The position numbers and the translations under genes are program-made. A DNA stretch of 64,000 nucleotides from Streptomyces sp. NBC_00663 (GTDB lineage Bacteria; Actinomycetota; Actinomycetes; Streptomycetales; Streptomycetaceae), in NCBI RefSeq assembly GCF_036226885.1, contig NZ_CP109027.1, positions 5,146,001 through 5,210,000 on the forward strand, read 5' to 3'. Shown here piece by piece: positions 7,862 through 15,086 of this stretch; positions within the stretch are counted from its first letter, which is position 1; each line of letters opens with the position of its first letter. Under the pieces are notes generated by a model that saw only the letters and a program-made list of their open reading frames with translations, had not been told where the DNA came from and did no database searches.

Positions 7862-8788
7862 TCACGTCTCCGTGCGGTACATCAGGTCCGTCTCATGCGT
7901 CACGAACCCGAGCCGCTCGTACACCGACACCGCGGCCTTGTTGTCCGCGTCCACGTAGAGCATCGCCGTCGGCAGCCCCTGTGCGGCGAGGTGCCGCAGC
8001 CCGATGGTGGTGAGGGACTTGCCGAGGCCGCCGCCCTGGACGCCCGGCTTCACCCCCAGCACATACACCTCGCCCAGCCGCTCCATCGCGTGGACCTTCG
8101 TCCAGTGGAAGCCGACGAGTTCGTCGCCGCGGAAGGCGAGGAAGAAGCCGGCCGGGTCGAACCAGGGCTGGGCCATCCGGTCGTCGAGGTCGCGCTGGAC
8201 GAGCGAGCCCTGCTCGGGATGGTGGGCGAACGCGGCGGCGTTCACGGCGAGCCAGGCGGCGTCATCGGTGCCGGGGACGAAGGGCCGTACGGAAACGCCC
8301 TCCGGGAGCACCGGGTCGGGCAGGTCCAGGTCGGTCAGGGACCGCCGCATCTGCCGTAGCTCACGGAACAGGGTCAGCCCGAGGACCTGCGCGAGATGCC
8401 GGGCGGCGGAGTGACCGCCGTGGGCCCACACCCGCAGCCGCTTGCCGGAGGCGGCGAGGAGGGCGGAGCCGAGCGCCCGGCCGTGGCCGCGACCGCGGTG
8501 CGCGGGGTGGACGACCAGCTCGGCGGCCGGGGCCTCCACGGGATCGGTGTCCTCCAGCTGGGCGTAGCCGACGAGTTCGTCGTCGACGGTCAGCAGCAGA
8601 TGGTCCACGCCCTCGCGGGCGCCACCGCGCAGTTGCAGCCGGCCCTGCTCCGAGACCGCCTGCTGGCCGTCGGCGCGGGCGGCCTCCGCGAGGAGCGCGA
8701 GGACGGCGTCGGTCTGGTCCGGGGAGAGCGCCGCGTGGTTCTGGATGGAGCGAGTGCTGCCGGGCCGCACGGTGTCGTCGCTGGTCAT
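7862..8788 (-). CDS. mshD: Mycothiol synthase (acetyl-CoA:Cys-GlcN-Ins acetyltransferase)
   Basis: MshD catalyses the last step of mycothiol biosynthesis, acetylating the cysteinyl amine of Cys-GlcN-Ins. The 308 residues hold two tandem GNAT domains. The first has the acetyl-CoA loop VVHPAHRGRGHGRALG near residue 95; the second has VLGVKPGVQGGGLGKSL near residue 250, then DADNKAAVSVYERLGF. Length and double-GNAT layout match MshD. ATG 8788 is the first good start. mshA, the first gene of the pathway, lies at 52092-53429. Confidence 0.93.
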   Translation of the reverse strand: MTSDDTVRPGSTRSIQNHAALSPDQTDAVLALLAEAARADGQQAVSEQGRLQLRGGAREGVDHLLLTVDDELVGYAQLEDTDPVEAPAAELVVHPAHRGRGHGRALGSALLAASGKRLRVWAHGGHSAARHLAQVLGLTLFRELRQMRRSLTDLDLPDPVLPEGVSVRPFVPGTDDAAWLAVNAAAFAHHPEQGSLVQRDLDDRMAQPWFDPAGFFLAFRGDELVGFHWTKVHAMERLGEVYVLGVKPGVQGGGLGKSLTTIGLRHLAAQGLPTAMLYVDADNKAAVSVYERLGFVTHETDLMYRTET

Positions 8789-8970
8789 GCGTACGAGGGT
8801 ACGGGGGAGAGCGCGCAAAGTGGCGGCACCGTAAACCCCGCAAAGCGCCTGCAAAGGAGAGGGCAAAGGGAAACCAGGATGTAACCAAGAAACCCCTGTC
8901 GCGCTACGCGCGTTGACTTTAGGCTGCGCCGGACGGGGCCCACTTGCTCAGCCGACCCACAGGGGGGCGT

Positions 8971-10776
8971 ATGCCAGCCATATCCCAGCCGCACCACCGC
9001 CGCAGACGGACCGTCCGACTGCTCGCCGCAGCCGCCGGTCTCGCCACCGCCGGTGCCCTCGCCGCCGCGCTGCCCTCGTCGGCCGCCCCGGTCGAATCGG
9101 GCAAACCGGGTAAGGCGCCCAGTCGTTACCAGGACGTCCAGCTGCTGTCCTTCAACGACCTGCACGGCAACCTGGAGCCGCCGTCCGGCTCCTCCGGCCG
9201 GGTCACCGAGCTCCAGGCGGACGGCACCACCAAGACCATCGACGCCGGTGGTGTCGAGTACCTGGCGACGCACCTGCGCGAGGCGCGCGCGGGCAACAAG
9301 TACTCCATCACCGCGGCCGGTGGCGACATGGTCGGCGCCTCCCCGCTGATCTCGGGTCTCTTCCACGACGAGCCCACCATCGAGGCGCTCAACAAGCTGG
9401 ACCTGGACGTCACCTCGGTCGGCAACCACGAGTTCGACGAGGGCGCCAGGGAACTGGCCCGCCTCCAGAAGGGCGGCTGTCACCCGACGGCCGGCTGCTA
9501 CTCGGACGAGGAGTTCGAGGGCGCCGACTTCCCCTACCTGGCCGCCAACGTCCTGAGCGAGAAGACCGGCAAGCCGATCCTCAAGCCGTACTACGTCTGG
9601 CAGAAGAACGGCATCAAGGTCGGCTTCATCGGCGTCACCCTGGAGGACACCCCCGGCGTCGTCTCCGCCGAGGGCGTCAAGGGCCTGAAGTTCAAGGACG
9701 AGGTCGAGACGATCAACAAGTACGCCAAGGAGCTCCAGCGCCAGGGCGTGAAGTCGATCGTGGCCCTCATCCACGAGGGCGGCGCGCCGGCCTCCGGGTC
9801 GTACAACTACAACTGCGACTCCCCGGGCGCGGGTGACGGTATCTCCGGCCCGATCGTGGACATCGCCAAGAACATCACCCCGCAGGTCGACGCGCTGGTG
9901 ACGGGTCACACCCACGCCGCGTACGCCTGCACCATCAACGACCCGGCGGGCAACCCGCGCACGGTCACCTCGGCCGCCTCCTTCGGCCGTCTCTACACGG
10001 ACACGACGCTGACGTACGACCGTTGGACGGGTGACATCGCCCGCACGTCGGTGAAGTCGGCGAACCACGTGGTCACCCGGACCGTCGCCAAGGCGCCGGA
10101 CATGACCGAGCTGATCGGCCGGTGGAACACCCTCGCGGCGCCCATCGGCAACCGCGCGATCGGCTACATCTCCGCCGACATCACGAGCACCGGCACCGAG
10201 TCCCCGATGGGCGACCTCATCGCCGACGCGCAGCTCGCCTACGGCAAGCAGCTCGACCCGGAGACCGACCTCGCGCTGATGAACCCGGGCGGTGTGCGGG
10301 CCGGGCTGACGTACGCGCAGAAGGGCACCGAGGGCGACGGCGTGGTGACCTACGCCGAGGGCTTCACGGTCCAGCCGTTCTCCAACACCGTGAACCTCCA
10401 GGACTTCACCGGCGCCCAGCTGATCAAGGTCCTCCAGGAGCAGGTCAGCGGTTCGAACGCGGCCTCCCCGAAGATCCTTCAGCCGTCCTCGGGTCTCACC
10501 TACACCCTGGACCTGACGAAGACGGGCGCGGACCGGATCGTCGTCGACTCCGTGAAGCTGAGCGGCGTCGCCCTCGACCCGACGGCCACCTACCGTGTCG
10601 CCACCAACAGCTTCCTCGCGGGCGGCGGCGACGGCATCACCACCCTGGGCCAGGGCACCAACGACCTCGTCGGCACCGACGACCTCGCGGCCCTGGAGCA
10701 GTACCTCCTGGCCAACTCCTCGGCCACCAGCCCGATCGCGCCGCCGGTGACGAACCGGATCACGATCGTGCAGTAG
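8971..10776 (+). CDS. Secreted bifunctional metallophosphatase/5'-nucleotidase
   Basis: A 601-residue exported calcineurin-type phosphoesterase that removes phosphate from extracellular nucleotides. The N-terminus has a Tat-like RRRRTVRLLAAAAG followed by a hydrophobic stretch and an Ala-rich cleavage region. Metal-binding motifs are SFNDLHGN near residue 63, GNHEFDEG near 153 and TGHTHAAY near 312. The 5'-nucleotidase C-terminal domain shows MNPGGVRAG and AGGGDGITTL. ATG 8971 follows AGGGGGGC; an upstream in-frame TTG at 8944 is less likely. I saw no convincing PhoP box upstream, though the role fits phosphate scavenging. Confidence 0.93.
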   Translation: MPAISQPHHRRRRTVRLLAAAAGLATAGALAAALPSSAAPVESGKPGKAPSRYQDVQLLSFNDLHGNLEPPSGSSGRVTELQADGTTKTIDAGGVEYLATHLREARAGNKYSITAAGGDMVGASPLISGLFHDEPTIEALNKLDLDVTSVGNHEFDEGARELARLQKGGCHPTAGCYSDEEFEGADFPYLAANVLSEKTGKPILKPYYVWQKNGIKVGFIGVTLEDTPGVVSAEGVKGLKFKDEVETINKYAKELQRQGVKSIVALIHEGGAPASGSYNYNCDSPGAGDGISGPIVDIAKNITPQVDALVTGHTHAAYACTINDPAGNPRTVTSAASFGRLYTDTTLTYDRWTGDIARTSVKSANHVVTRTVAKAPDMTELIGRWNTLAAPIGNRAIGYISADITSTGTESPMGDLIADAQLAYGKQLDPETDLALMNPGGVRAGLTYAQKGTEGDGVVTYAEGFTVQPFSNTVNLQDFTGAQLIKVLQEQVSGSNAASPKILQPSSGLTYTLDLTKTGADRIVVDSVKLSGVALDPTATYRVATNSFLAGGGDGITTLGQGTNDLVGTDDLAALEQYLLANSSATSPIAPPVTNRITIVQ

Positions 10777-10791
10777 CGGTTTCCGCAGTAC

Positions 10792-10830
10792 CGAAGAGGC
10801 GGCCACGTCACCGACGTGGCCGCCTCTTCG
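10792..10830. terminator. Intrinsic terminator of the 5'-nucleotidase gene
   Basis: Perfect 18-bp inverted repeat with a 3-nt loop (ACC), 15 bp after the nucleotidase stop. The few bases after it are AT-rich (CGTATTAAAA). It insulates the peptide genes downstream. Confidence 0.9.
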
Positions 10831-10987
10831 CGTATTAAAACCTGTGTGAGACGAGGTTTGGTTCCGGGTTTCCCCTGAAAACTTGTCTCAGTCGCAATTC
10901 ATCGAGGTCTAAGCGGAATTGGCCTTTTCCGGGTTCGGGGTCCCGTAGTGTTTTCCATGTCGAAACCGAACGGCGAAGGAGAAACCG
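10831..10987 (+). promoter_or_regulatory. AT-richer leader/promoter region of the MSFHK peptide genes
   Basis: This stretch is visibly less GC-rich than its surroundings. It has an imperfect 13-bp inverted repeat, TGAGACGAGGTTT at 10847-10859 versus AAAACTTGTCTCA at 10878-10890, that could be an operator. GTAGTGTTTTCC near 10947-10958 resembles a -10 element, and GAAGGAGAAA immediately upstream of ATG 10988 is a strong ribosome-binding site. The exact promoter is inferred. Confidence 0.45.
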
Positions 10988-11101
10988 ATGAGCTTCCACA
11001 AGGTCACCCCCGTCAAGGCGGCCCGCAAGCCCGCTCCGCAGAAGAAGGCCCAGGTGAAGAAGGTGACCCCGCGGCGACGCCCGGTGTCCCATAAGCACTG
11101 A
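10988..11101 (+). CDS. Small basic peptide 1 (MSFHK family)
   Basis: 37-residue peptide beginning MSFHKVTPVKAARK and ending RRRPVSHKH, very rich in Lys, Arg and Pro. A GGAG ribosome-binding site precedes ATG 10988. The second peptide (11205-11351) shares the first five residues and the RRRPV block near the end, with a different lysine/alanine-rich middle, which argues that both are translated. No signal peptide or membrane segment. A one-piece ABC exporter follows. It could be a precursor of an exported peptide, an antimicrobial peptide or a nucleic-acid-binding peptide. Function unknown. Confidence 0.75.
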   Translation: MSFHKVTPVKAARKPAPQKKAQVKKVTPRRRPVSHKH

Positions 11102-11148
11102 GCAATAAGCGCTGAGCAGCAAACGCTGAGCAGCAAGCGCTGACCAAA
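11093..11148 (+). repeat. Four tandem 14-bp repeats between the peptide genes
   Basis: Units at 11093-11106, 11107-11120, 11121-11134 and 11135-11148 are variants of AAGCGCTGAGCAGC. The array overlaps the last codons of peptide 1 and fills the first part of the spacer before peptide 2. Each unit contains an AGCGCT-like palindrome or a decayed version of it. Confidence 0.8.
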
Positions 11149-11204
11149 AATAACCGGCATAAGCTGCCCGTAATCCGTACCTGATAATCACCGAGGAGAA
11201 TTCC

Positions 11205-11351
11205 ATGAGCTTCCACAAGATTGCCCCCGTCGCCAAGAAGAACACCAAGCCCGCCGCCCCGGCCCCCAAGAAGAAGGCCGCGCCGAAGAAGGCCACCGCC
11301 GCCGCCACGTCGCGCCGCCGCCCGGTCGGCAACAAGAACCAGGGCTGCTGA
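11205..11351 (+). CDS. Small basic peptide 2 (MSFHK family)
   Basis: 48-residue peptide starting MSFHKIAPVAKKNTK, with a Lys/Ala/Pro-rich centre and the C-terminal block SRRRPVGNKNQGC ending in cysteine. CGAGGAG lies 9 nt before ATG 11205. The N-terminal MSFHK and C-terminal RRRPV are shared with peptide 1, so the two are duplicated and diverged. A perfect hairpin follows the stop and separates it from the exporter gene. Export by that transporter is inferred from position only; the transporter has no peptidase domain. Confidence 0.78.
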   Translation: MSFHKIAPVAKKNTKPAAPAPKKKAAPKKATAAATSRRRPVGNKNQGC

Positions 11352-11363
11352 CACCCGAAACGA

Positions 11364-11404
11364 CGAGGCGGGGCCACCGACAGGGACTCGGTGGCCCCGC
11401 CTCG
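11364..11404. terminator. Strong hairpin between peptide 2 and exporter gene
   Basis: Perfect 17-bp inverted repeat (11364-11380 with 11388-11404) and a 7-nt loop, with no T run. Placed 12 bp after the peptide stop and 22 bp before the exporter ATG, it probably ends most transcripts and lets a minority read through, giving more peptide than transporter. Confidence 0.88.
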
Positions 11405-11426
11405 GGCATGTCCGAAGGGAGGGACG

Positions 11427-13202
11427 ATGAAAGAGATCCGTGCGGCCTTCCACCGGTTCTGGCCGCTCACCCGCGGCGACCGTAAGTGGCTGCTGGCGAT
11501 CATCGCCTGTGTGGTGGTGTCCGCGCTCGCCGAGACCGCCTCGATCCTGCTGTTCGCCGAGCTGACCGACACCGCGCTCAAGGCCGGTTCGCTCGCCGCC
11601 TTCTGGGGCCCGGCCGGTGCCTGGCTCGCCGTCGCGGCGCTCGGTGCGCTCGTCGGCTACCTCGGCAACTCGCTCGCCACCTGGACCGCCGAGAGATTCG
11701 TGCTCCGGCTGCGGGCGAAGGTGTTCCGGCATGTGCAGGACCTGCCGCCGCACTTCTTCCAGCAGCACCGGCAGGGCGACCTCGTCGAGCGGCTCACCGG
11801 TGACGTCGAGGCCATCGAGCAGATGGTGGTGTCCGGGGTCGTCGGCACCGTCTCCGCCGCCTTCGCCGCCGTCTTCTACTCCGCCGCCGCCCTCTGGCTC
11901 CGCTGGGACCTGGCCCTTGCCACCTTCGTCCTCGCGCCGCTGTTCCTGCTCGCCGCCCGCCGCTTCGCCGGGCGCATCAAGAGCGCCTCCCAGGACGAGC
12001 GCGTCGCCGACGGCGCGATCACCTCGGTGGTGGAGGAGTCGCTCGGCAACGTGGTCCTCACCCAGGCCTACAACCGCCACCGGGACGAGGAACAGCGCCT
12101 GGACCGCGAGGCCAGGGCCTGGATGCGGGCCAGCGTCCGCGGGGCCCGGCTCAGCGAGATGTACGAGCAGTTCGTCGAGGTGGTCGAGACGATCTGCGTG
12201 CTCGCCGTCATCGGACTCGGGGTGTGGGAGATCTCCGCCGACCGTATGACCCTCGGTCAGCTTCTCGCCTTCGCCGCCTTCATCGGCTACCTCTACCCGC
12301 CCGTCCGCAACCTCGGCGGGCTCGGCCTCACCCTCACCGCCGCCACCGCCGGCGCCCAGCGCCTCAACGAGATCCTCGATGCCGAACCCGCCGTCACCGA
12401 CCCCGCCGAGCCCGTGCGGGAGTGGCCGGTGCGCGGGTGGGTCAGCGTGCACGGCGCGAGCTTCGGCTACCCGGGCGCCGCGCACGCCTCTCTGAGCGAC
12501 GTCACCTTCACCGCCGCCCCCGGCGAACTCGTCCTCGTCACCGGCCCGAGCGGCGCCGGCAAGTCCACCCTCGCCAAGCTGCTGCTGCGCTTCTACGACC
12601 CCTCGTCCGGCGTGCTCTGCCTGGACGGCGTCCCGCTGACGGACGTACCGCTCGCATTCCTGCGCGAGAACATCGCCCTGCTCCCTCAGGAGACGCTGAT
12701 CCTGCACGGCACCATCCGGGAGAACATCGCCTGCGGGCGTCCGGGCGCGACACAGGAGGAGATCGAGAAGGCCGCCGCGGCAGCCGCCGCCCACACCTTC
12801 GTCGCCGAACTCCCCGACGGCTACGACACCGTCATCGCCCCCGGCACCGCCGCCCTCTCCGGCGGCCAGCTCAAGCGCATCGCCATCGCCCGCGCGATCC
12901 TGCGCGCCGCGCCCGTCCTGATCCTCGACGAGCCGACGGCCGGCCTGGACGCGATGGCCGCGCGGCGGATCGTCCAGCCGCTGCGCCACCTGATGTCCGG
13001 CCGTACGACGATCATGATCACGCACGATCTGAGCCTGGCCCCCGACGCCGACCGCATTCTCGTCGTGGACGGCGGACGGCTGGTGGAGGAGGGCACGCAC
13101 GACGAACTCGTCCGGCGCGGCGGGACGTACGCGCACCTGGCGTACGCCGGTCAGCGGGAGGTGCGGCCGACCGGGAGCCCCGCCGGACTCCTGAGCGTGT
13201 AG
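11427..13202 (+). CDS. One-piece ABC exporter (membrane domain + ATPase)
   Basis: 591 residues. An N-terminal six-helix ABC exporter membrane domain (about residues 15-310, first helix WLLAIIACVVVSALAETASILLF without the final part) is followed by an ATPase domain (about 335-570) with GPSGAGKST, Q-loop LLPQET, signature LSGGQLKR, Walker B VLILDEPTAGLD and H-loop ITHD. It has no N-terminal C39 peptidase, so it would not itself cleave a leader. GAAGGGAGGG precedes ATG 11427. It sits directly after the MSFHK peptide genes and is their most likely exporter or resistance pump. Its 3' end overlaps the convergent response regulator gene by 52 bp. Confidence 0.92.
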   Translation: MKEIRAAFHRFWPLTRGDRKWLLAIIACVVVSALAETASILLFAELTDTALKAGSLAAFWGPAGAWLAVAALGALVGYLGNSLATWTAERFVLRLRAKVFRHVQDLPPHFFQQHRQGDLVERLTGDVEAIEQMVVSGVVGTVSAAFAAVFYSAAALWLRWDLALATFVLAPLFLLAARRFAGRIKSASQDERVADGAITSVVEESLGNVVLTQAYNRHRDEEQRLDREARAWMRASVRGARLSEMYEQFVEVVETICVLAVIGLGVWEISADRMTLGQLLAFAAFIGYLYPPVRNLGGLGLTLTAATAGAQRLNEILDAEPAVTDPAEPVREWPVRGWVSVHGASFGYPGAAHASLSDVTFTAAPGELVLVTGPSGAGKSTLAKLLLRFYDPSSGVLCLDGVPLTDVPLAFLRENIALLPQETLILHGTIRENIACGRPGATQEEIEKAAAAAAAHTFVAELPDGYDTVIAPGTAALSGGQLKRIAIARAILRAAPVLILDEPTAGLDAMAARRIVQPLRHLMSGRTTIMITHDLSLAPDADRILVVDGGRLVEEGTHDELVRRGGTYAHLAYAGQREVRPTGSPAGLLSV

Positions 13203-13870
13203 CCCAGTCCCCGCACGGTCTGGATGAGCCGCGGTTCGCCGCGGCTCTCCAGCTTGCGCCGCAGATACATGACGTACACGTCCAGGGTGTTGGAGGCGGG
13301 CTCGAAGTCGAAGCCCCACACCTCCTTGTGGATCTGCGCCCGGCTGAGCACCTTGGCCGGATGCCGCATGAGGTAGGCGAGAAGCGCGTACTCGGTCCGG
13401 GTGAGGTCGAGGGGACGGCCGCCGCGGGTGACGGCACGGGTGCGCAGATCGATGGCGATGTCCTGGAACGACAGCCGCTCACTGGCTTGCGGCGGCACCA
13501 CACGCGGTCGGCTGCGCCGCAGCAACGCCCTGACCCGGGCGAGCAGTTCCTCGGCGTCGAAGGGTTTGGCGAGATAGTCGTCGGCGCCGTTGTCGAGGGC
13601 GACGATCCGGTCGCCGACCGCGGCCCGTCCGGTGATCATCAGGATCGGGACGGTGGAGCCGGAGGCCCGGATACGGCGGGTGGCGGCCAGCCCGTCGAGT
13701 CCGGGCATGGTGACGTCCATCAGCACCAGGTCCGGGCCGTCCGCCATGAGTTCCAGGGCACTGCGCCCGTCCCCGGCGAGGACGGTCTCGTACCCCTCGA
13801 ACCGCAGCAGCCGCCCAAGCCCTTCTCTCACGGCCTCGTCGTCATCGGCCAGCAGAATCTTCCGCGCCAT
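13151..13870 (-). CDS. Orphan OmpR-type response regulator
   Basis: 239 residues. The receiver domain (about 1-115) has acidic DDD near residue 9, phospho-acceptor Asp in VLMDVTMPG, a Thr in LMITGRA and Lys in YLAKPF. The winged-helix DNA-binding domain (about 145-230) has LTRTEYALLAYLMRHPAKVLS and NTLDVYVMYLRRK. No histidine kinase gene is adjacent, so its partner is unknown. It converges on the ABC exporter with a tail-to-tail overlap. It resembles the MprA-like regulator at 18698-19435 and may be a diverged copy. Confidence 0.9.
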   Translation of the reverse strand: MARKILLADDDEAVREGLGRLLRFEGYETVLAGDGRSALELMADGPDLVLMDVTMPGLDGLAATRRIRASGSTVPILMITGRAAVGDRIVALDNGADDYLAKPFDAEELLARVRALLRRSRPRVVPPQASERLSFQDIAIDLRTRAVTRGGRPLDLTRTEYALLAYLMRHPAKVLSRAQIHKEVWGFDFEPASNTLDVYVMYLRRKLESRGEPRLIQTVRGLGYTLRSPAGLPVGRTSR

Positions 13871-13927
13871 CCGAACACGGTGTGACGAGAGCCTGTGGCA
13901 GAGCTGGCAAGGCGATGAGCGTGGCCT

Positions 13928-14041
13928 TTAAGGCTCGCAGCCGGCCTGGCTACCGGGCCGCAGGGCGTGGGGCATCGCCGCGATGAGCCCGAGGGCCTTC
14001 AGCCGTGCGCGTCGGTCGGTGTGGTACTCCCGGCAGGTCAC
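13928..14041 (-). CDS. Small ORF coupled to the Imm49-like gene (37 aa)
   Basis: A 37-codon frame whose GTG (14041-14039) overlaps the stop of the Imm49-like gene by 4 bp, the usual coupled-operon arrangement. About 89% of its codons end in G or C. The peptide (MTCREYHTDRRARLKAL...) is basic and has no membrane segment. Family unknown. The overlap and codon bias argue that it is real, but its brevity leaves doubt. Confidence 0.45.
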   Translation of the reverse strand: MTCREYHTDRRARLKALGLIAAMPHALRPGSQAGCEP

Positions 14042-15009
14042 ACCCCTGCCCCCGCCGTCCCGAGCAGTCCGTGCGGCAGATAGCCGGACCGGACGCCGAG
14101 CTCCCAGCCATGGACCTGGACGGCGAGACAGGCCAGGGCGAGGGCGCCGAGGGGGAGGAGGGAACGGGGCGCCGGATCACCGGCAGCGGCCTCAAGGCAC
14201 TCCCGGTGGGCGATCAGCCGGGCCGCGAGAGCCTCCTCGAAGGAGGCCTGGTCGTCGTCGAGGAGCACGCGCAGCAGGCGCTGGTCCGCACTCAGCGCAT
14301 CGCCGATCTCGCCGATCTCGCCGATCTCGCCGATCGCGTCGAGCCGCCGGGCGGACTCCGCGCGCTCCCCGGTGTCGGGCTTGCGCAGTGCGACGGCCGG
14401 CCAGTCGCGGGGCAGATGCCCGGCCGGCTCGGTGAGATAGCGGCACAGGGCGTCCATGGCGGCGAGGTCGGCGGGGGCGGAGACGGAGGTGTACGGGTTG
14501 TAGGGCGACCCGTCCCGGACGGCGGGCGCGTAGTCCCCGCGCAGCAGCAGCCCGACGATCCGCTCCCGGTCCCGCACGAGCCCGCTGACGACAGCCACCT
14601 CGAACAGATCGAGCCACGTCCGCGCGGTGGGCGCCTCCTTGACGACATCCCGGAAGGTGAGGGGCCCGTCCCCGAACTCGTCGTCATCGGGGTCCGTGCT
14701 GATCCGTTCCCCGACGAGGGGGAACCGGATCTCCTGGTCCCCGTTCGGGAAGCACAGGACGCTCAGCACTCCGTGCACACACTCCGCCGCGGTGACGGCG
14801 ACCACGCGCGCCTGGTGGTCGAGCCCCGGGTCCGCGACCGCACGGGCGGCGACATGGTCGAGGAGTTCGTCCGCCATGGCCTGTATCAGTGCCGGCGAGA
14901 TGCTGTCGTACCGCAGGGAGTGCCAGTGCGAGAACGCCCGCCCGTGGATGTCGTCGAGCGCCTCGGCCAGCCGCTGGTCACTGACCTGATGGCATGTCAC
15001 GTCCCGCAC
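14038..15009 (-). CDS. Imm49-like immunity family protein
   Basis: 323 residues, no signal peptide or membrane spans, largely helical. The C-terminal pattern LLPLGALALACLAVQVHGWE followed by LGVRSGYLP resembles the Imm49 immunity family annotated in many Streptomyces, proteins thought to neutralise polymorphic toxins. This is recognition from memory. GTG 15009 is the start. A 9-bp microsatellite encodes IGEIGEIGE near residue 230. No toxin gene is visible nearby. A 37-residue frame is translationally coupled downstream. Its neighbours are the orphan regulator and a pectinase gene. Confidence 0.65.
   Translation of the reverse strand: MRDVTCHQVSDQRLAEALDDIHGRAFSHWHSLRYDSISPALIQAMADELLDHVAARAVADPGLDHQARVVAVTAAECVHGVLSVLCFPNGDQEIRFPLVGERISTDPDDDEFGDGPLTFRDVVKEAPTARTWLDLFEVAVVSGLVRDRERIVGLLLRGDYAPAVRDGSPYNPYTSVSAPADLAAMDALCRYLTEPAGHLPRDWPAVALRKPDTGERAESARRLDAIGEIGEIGEIGDALSADQRLLRVLLDDDQASFEEALAARLIAHRECLEAAAGDPAPRSLLPLGALALACLAVQVHGWELGVRSGYLPHGLLGTAGAGV
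14302..14337. repeat. 9-bp microsatellite in the Imm49-like gene
   Basis: GCCGATCTC occurs three times in a row (14302-14328), followed by a fourth degenerate copy. It stays in frame and encodes Ile-Gly-Glu repeats, so copy-number changes would lengthen or shorten the protein without a frameshift. Confidence 0.8.
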
Positions 15010-15086
15010 GTGCCCCGTCCCTTCACACAGCTGATGAGTGGACGAGGCACGTTATCAACGGGCACCGACAGCGCTTGTACCCGGCG

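Noticed and set aside
8880..8970. GlnR or PhoP site before the 5'-nucleotidase gene
   Set aside because: GTAACCAAGAAAC has a 3-nt gap instead of 6 for a GlnR box, and I found no GTTCACC-type repeat.
8785..10806. Long minus-strand frame opposite the 5'-nucleotidase gene
   Set aside because: Antisense shadow with no motif; the plus-strand gene has a signal peptide and all metal-binding motifs.
11013..13319. Long minus-strand frame covering the peptide genes and exporter
   Set aside because: Low-complexity Gly/Glu/Val-rich shadow; the plus-strand exporter has complete ABC motifs.
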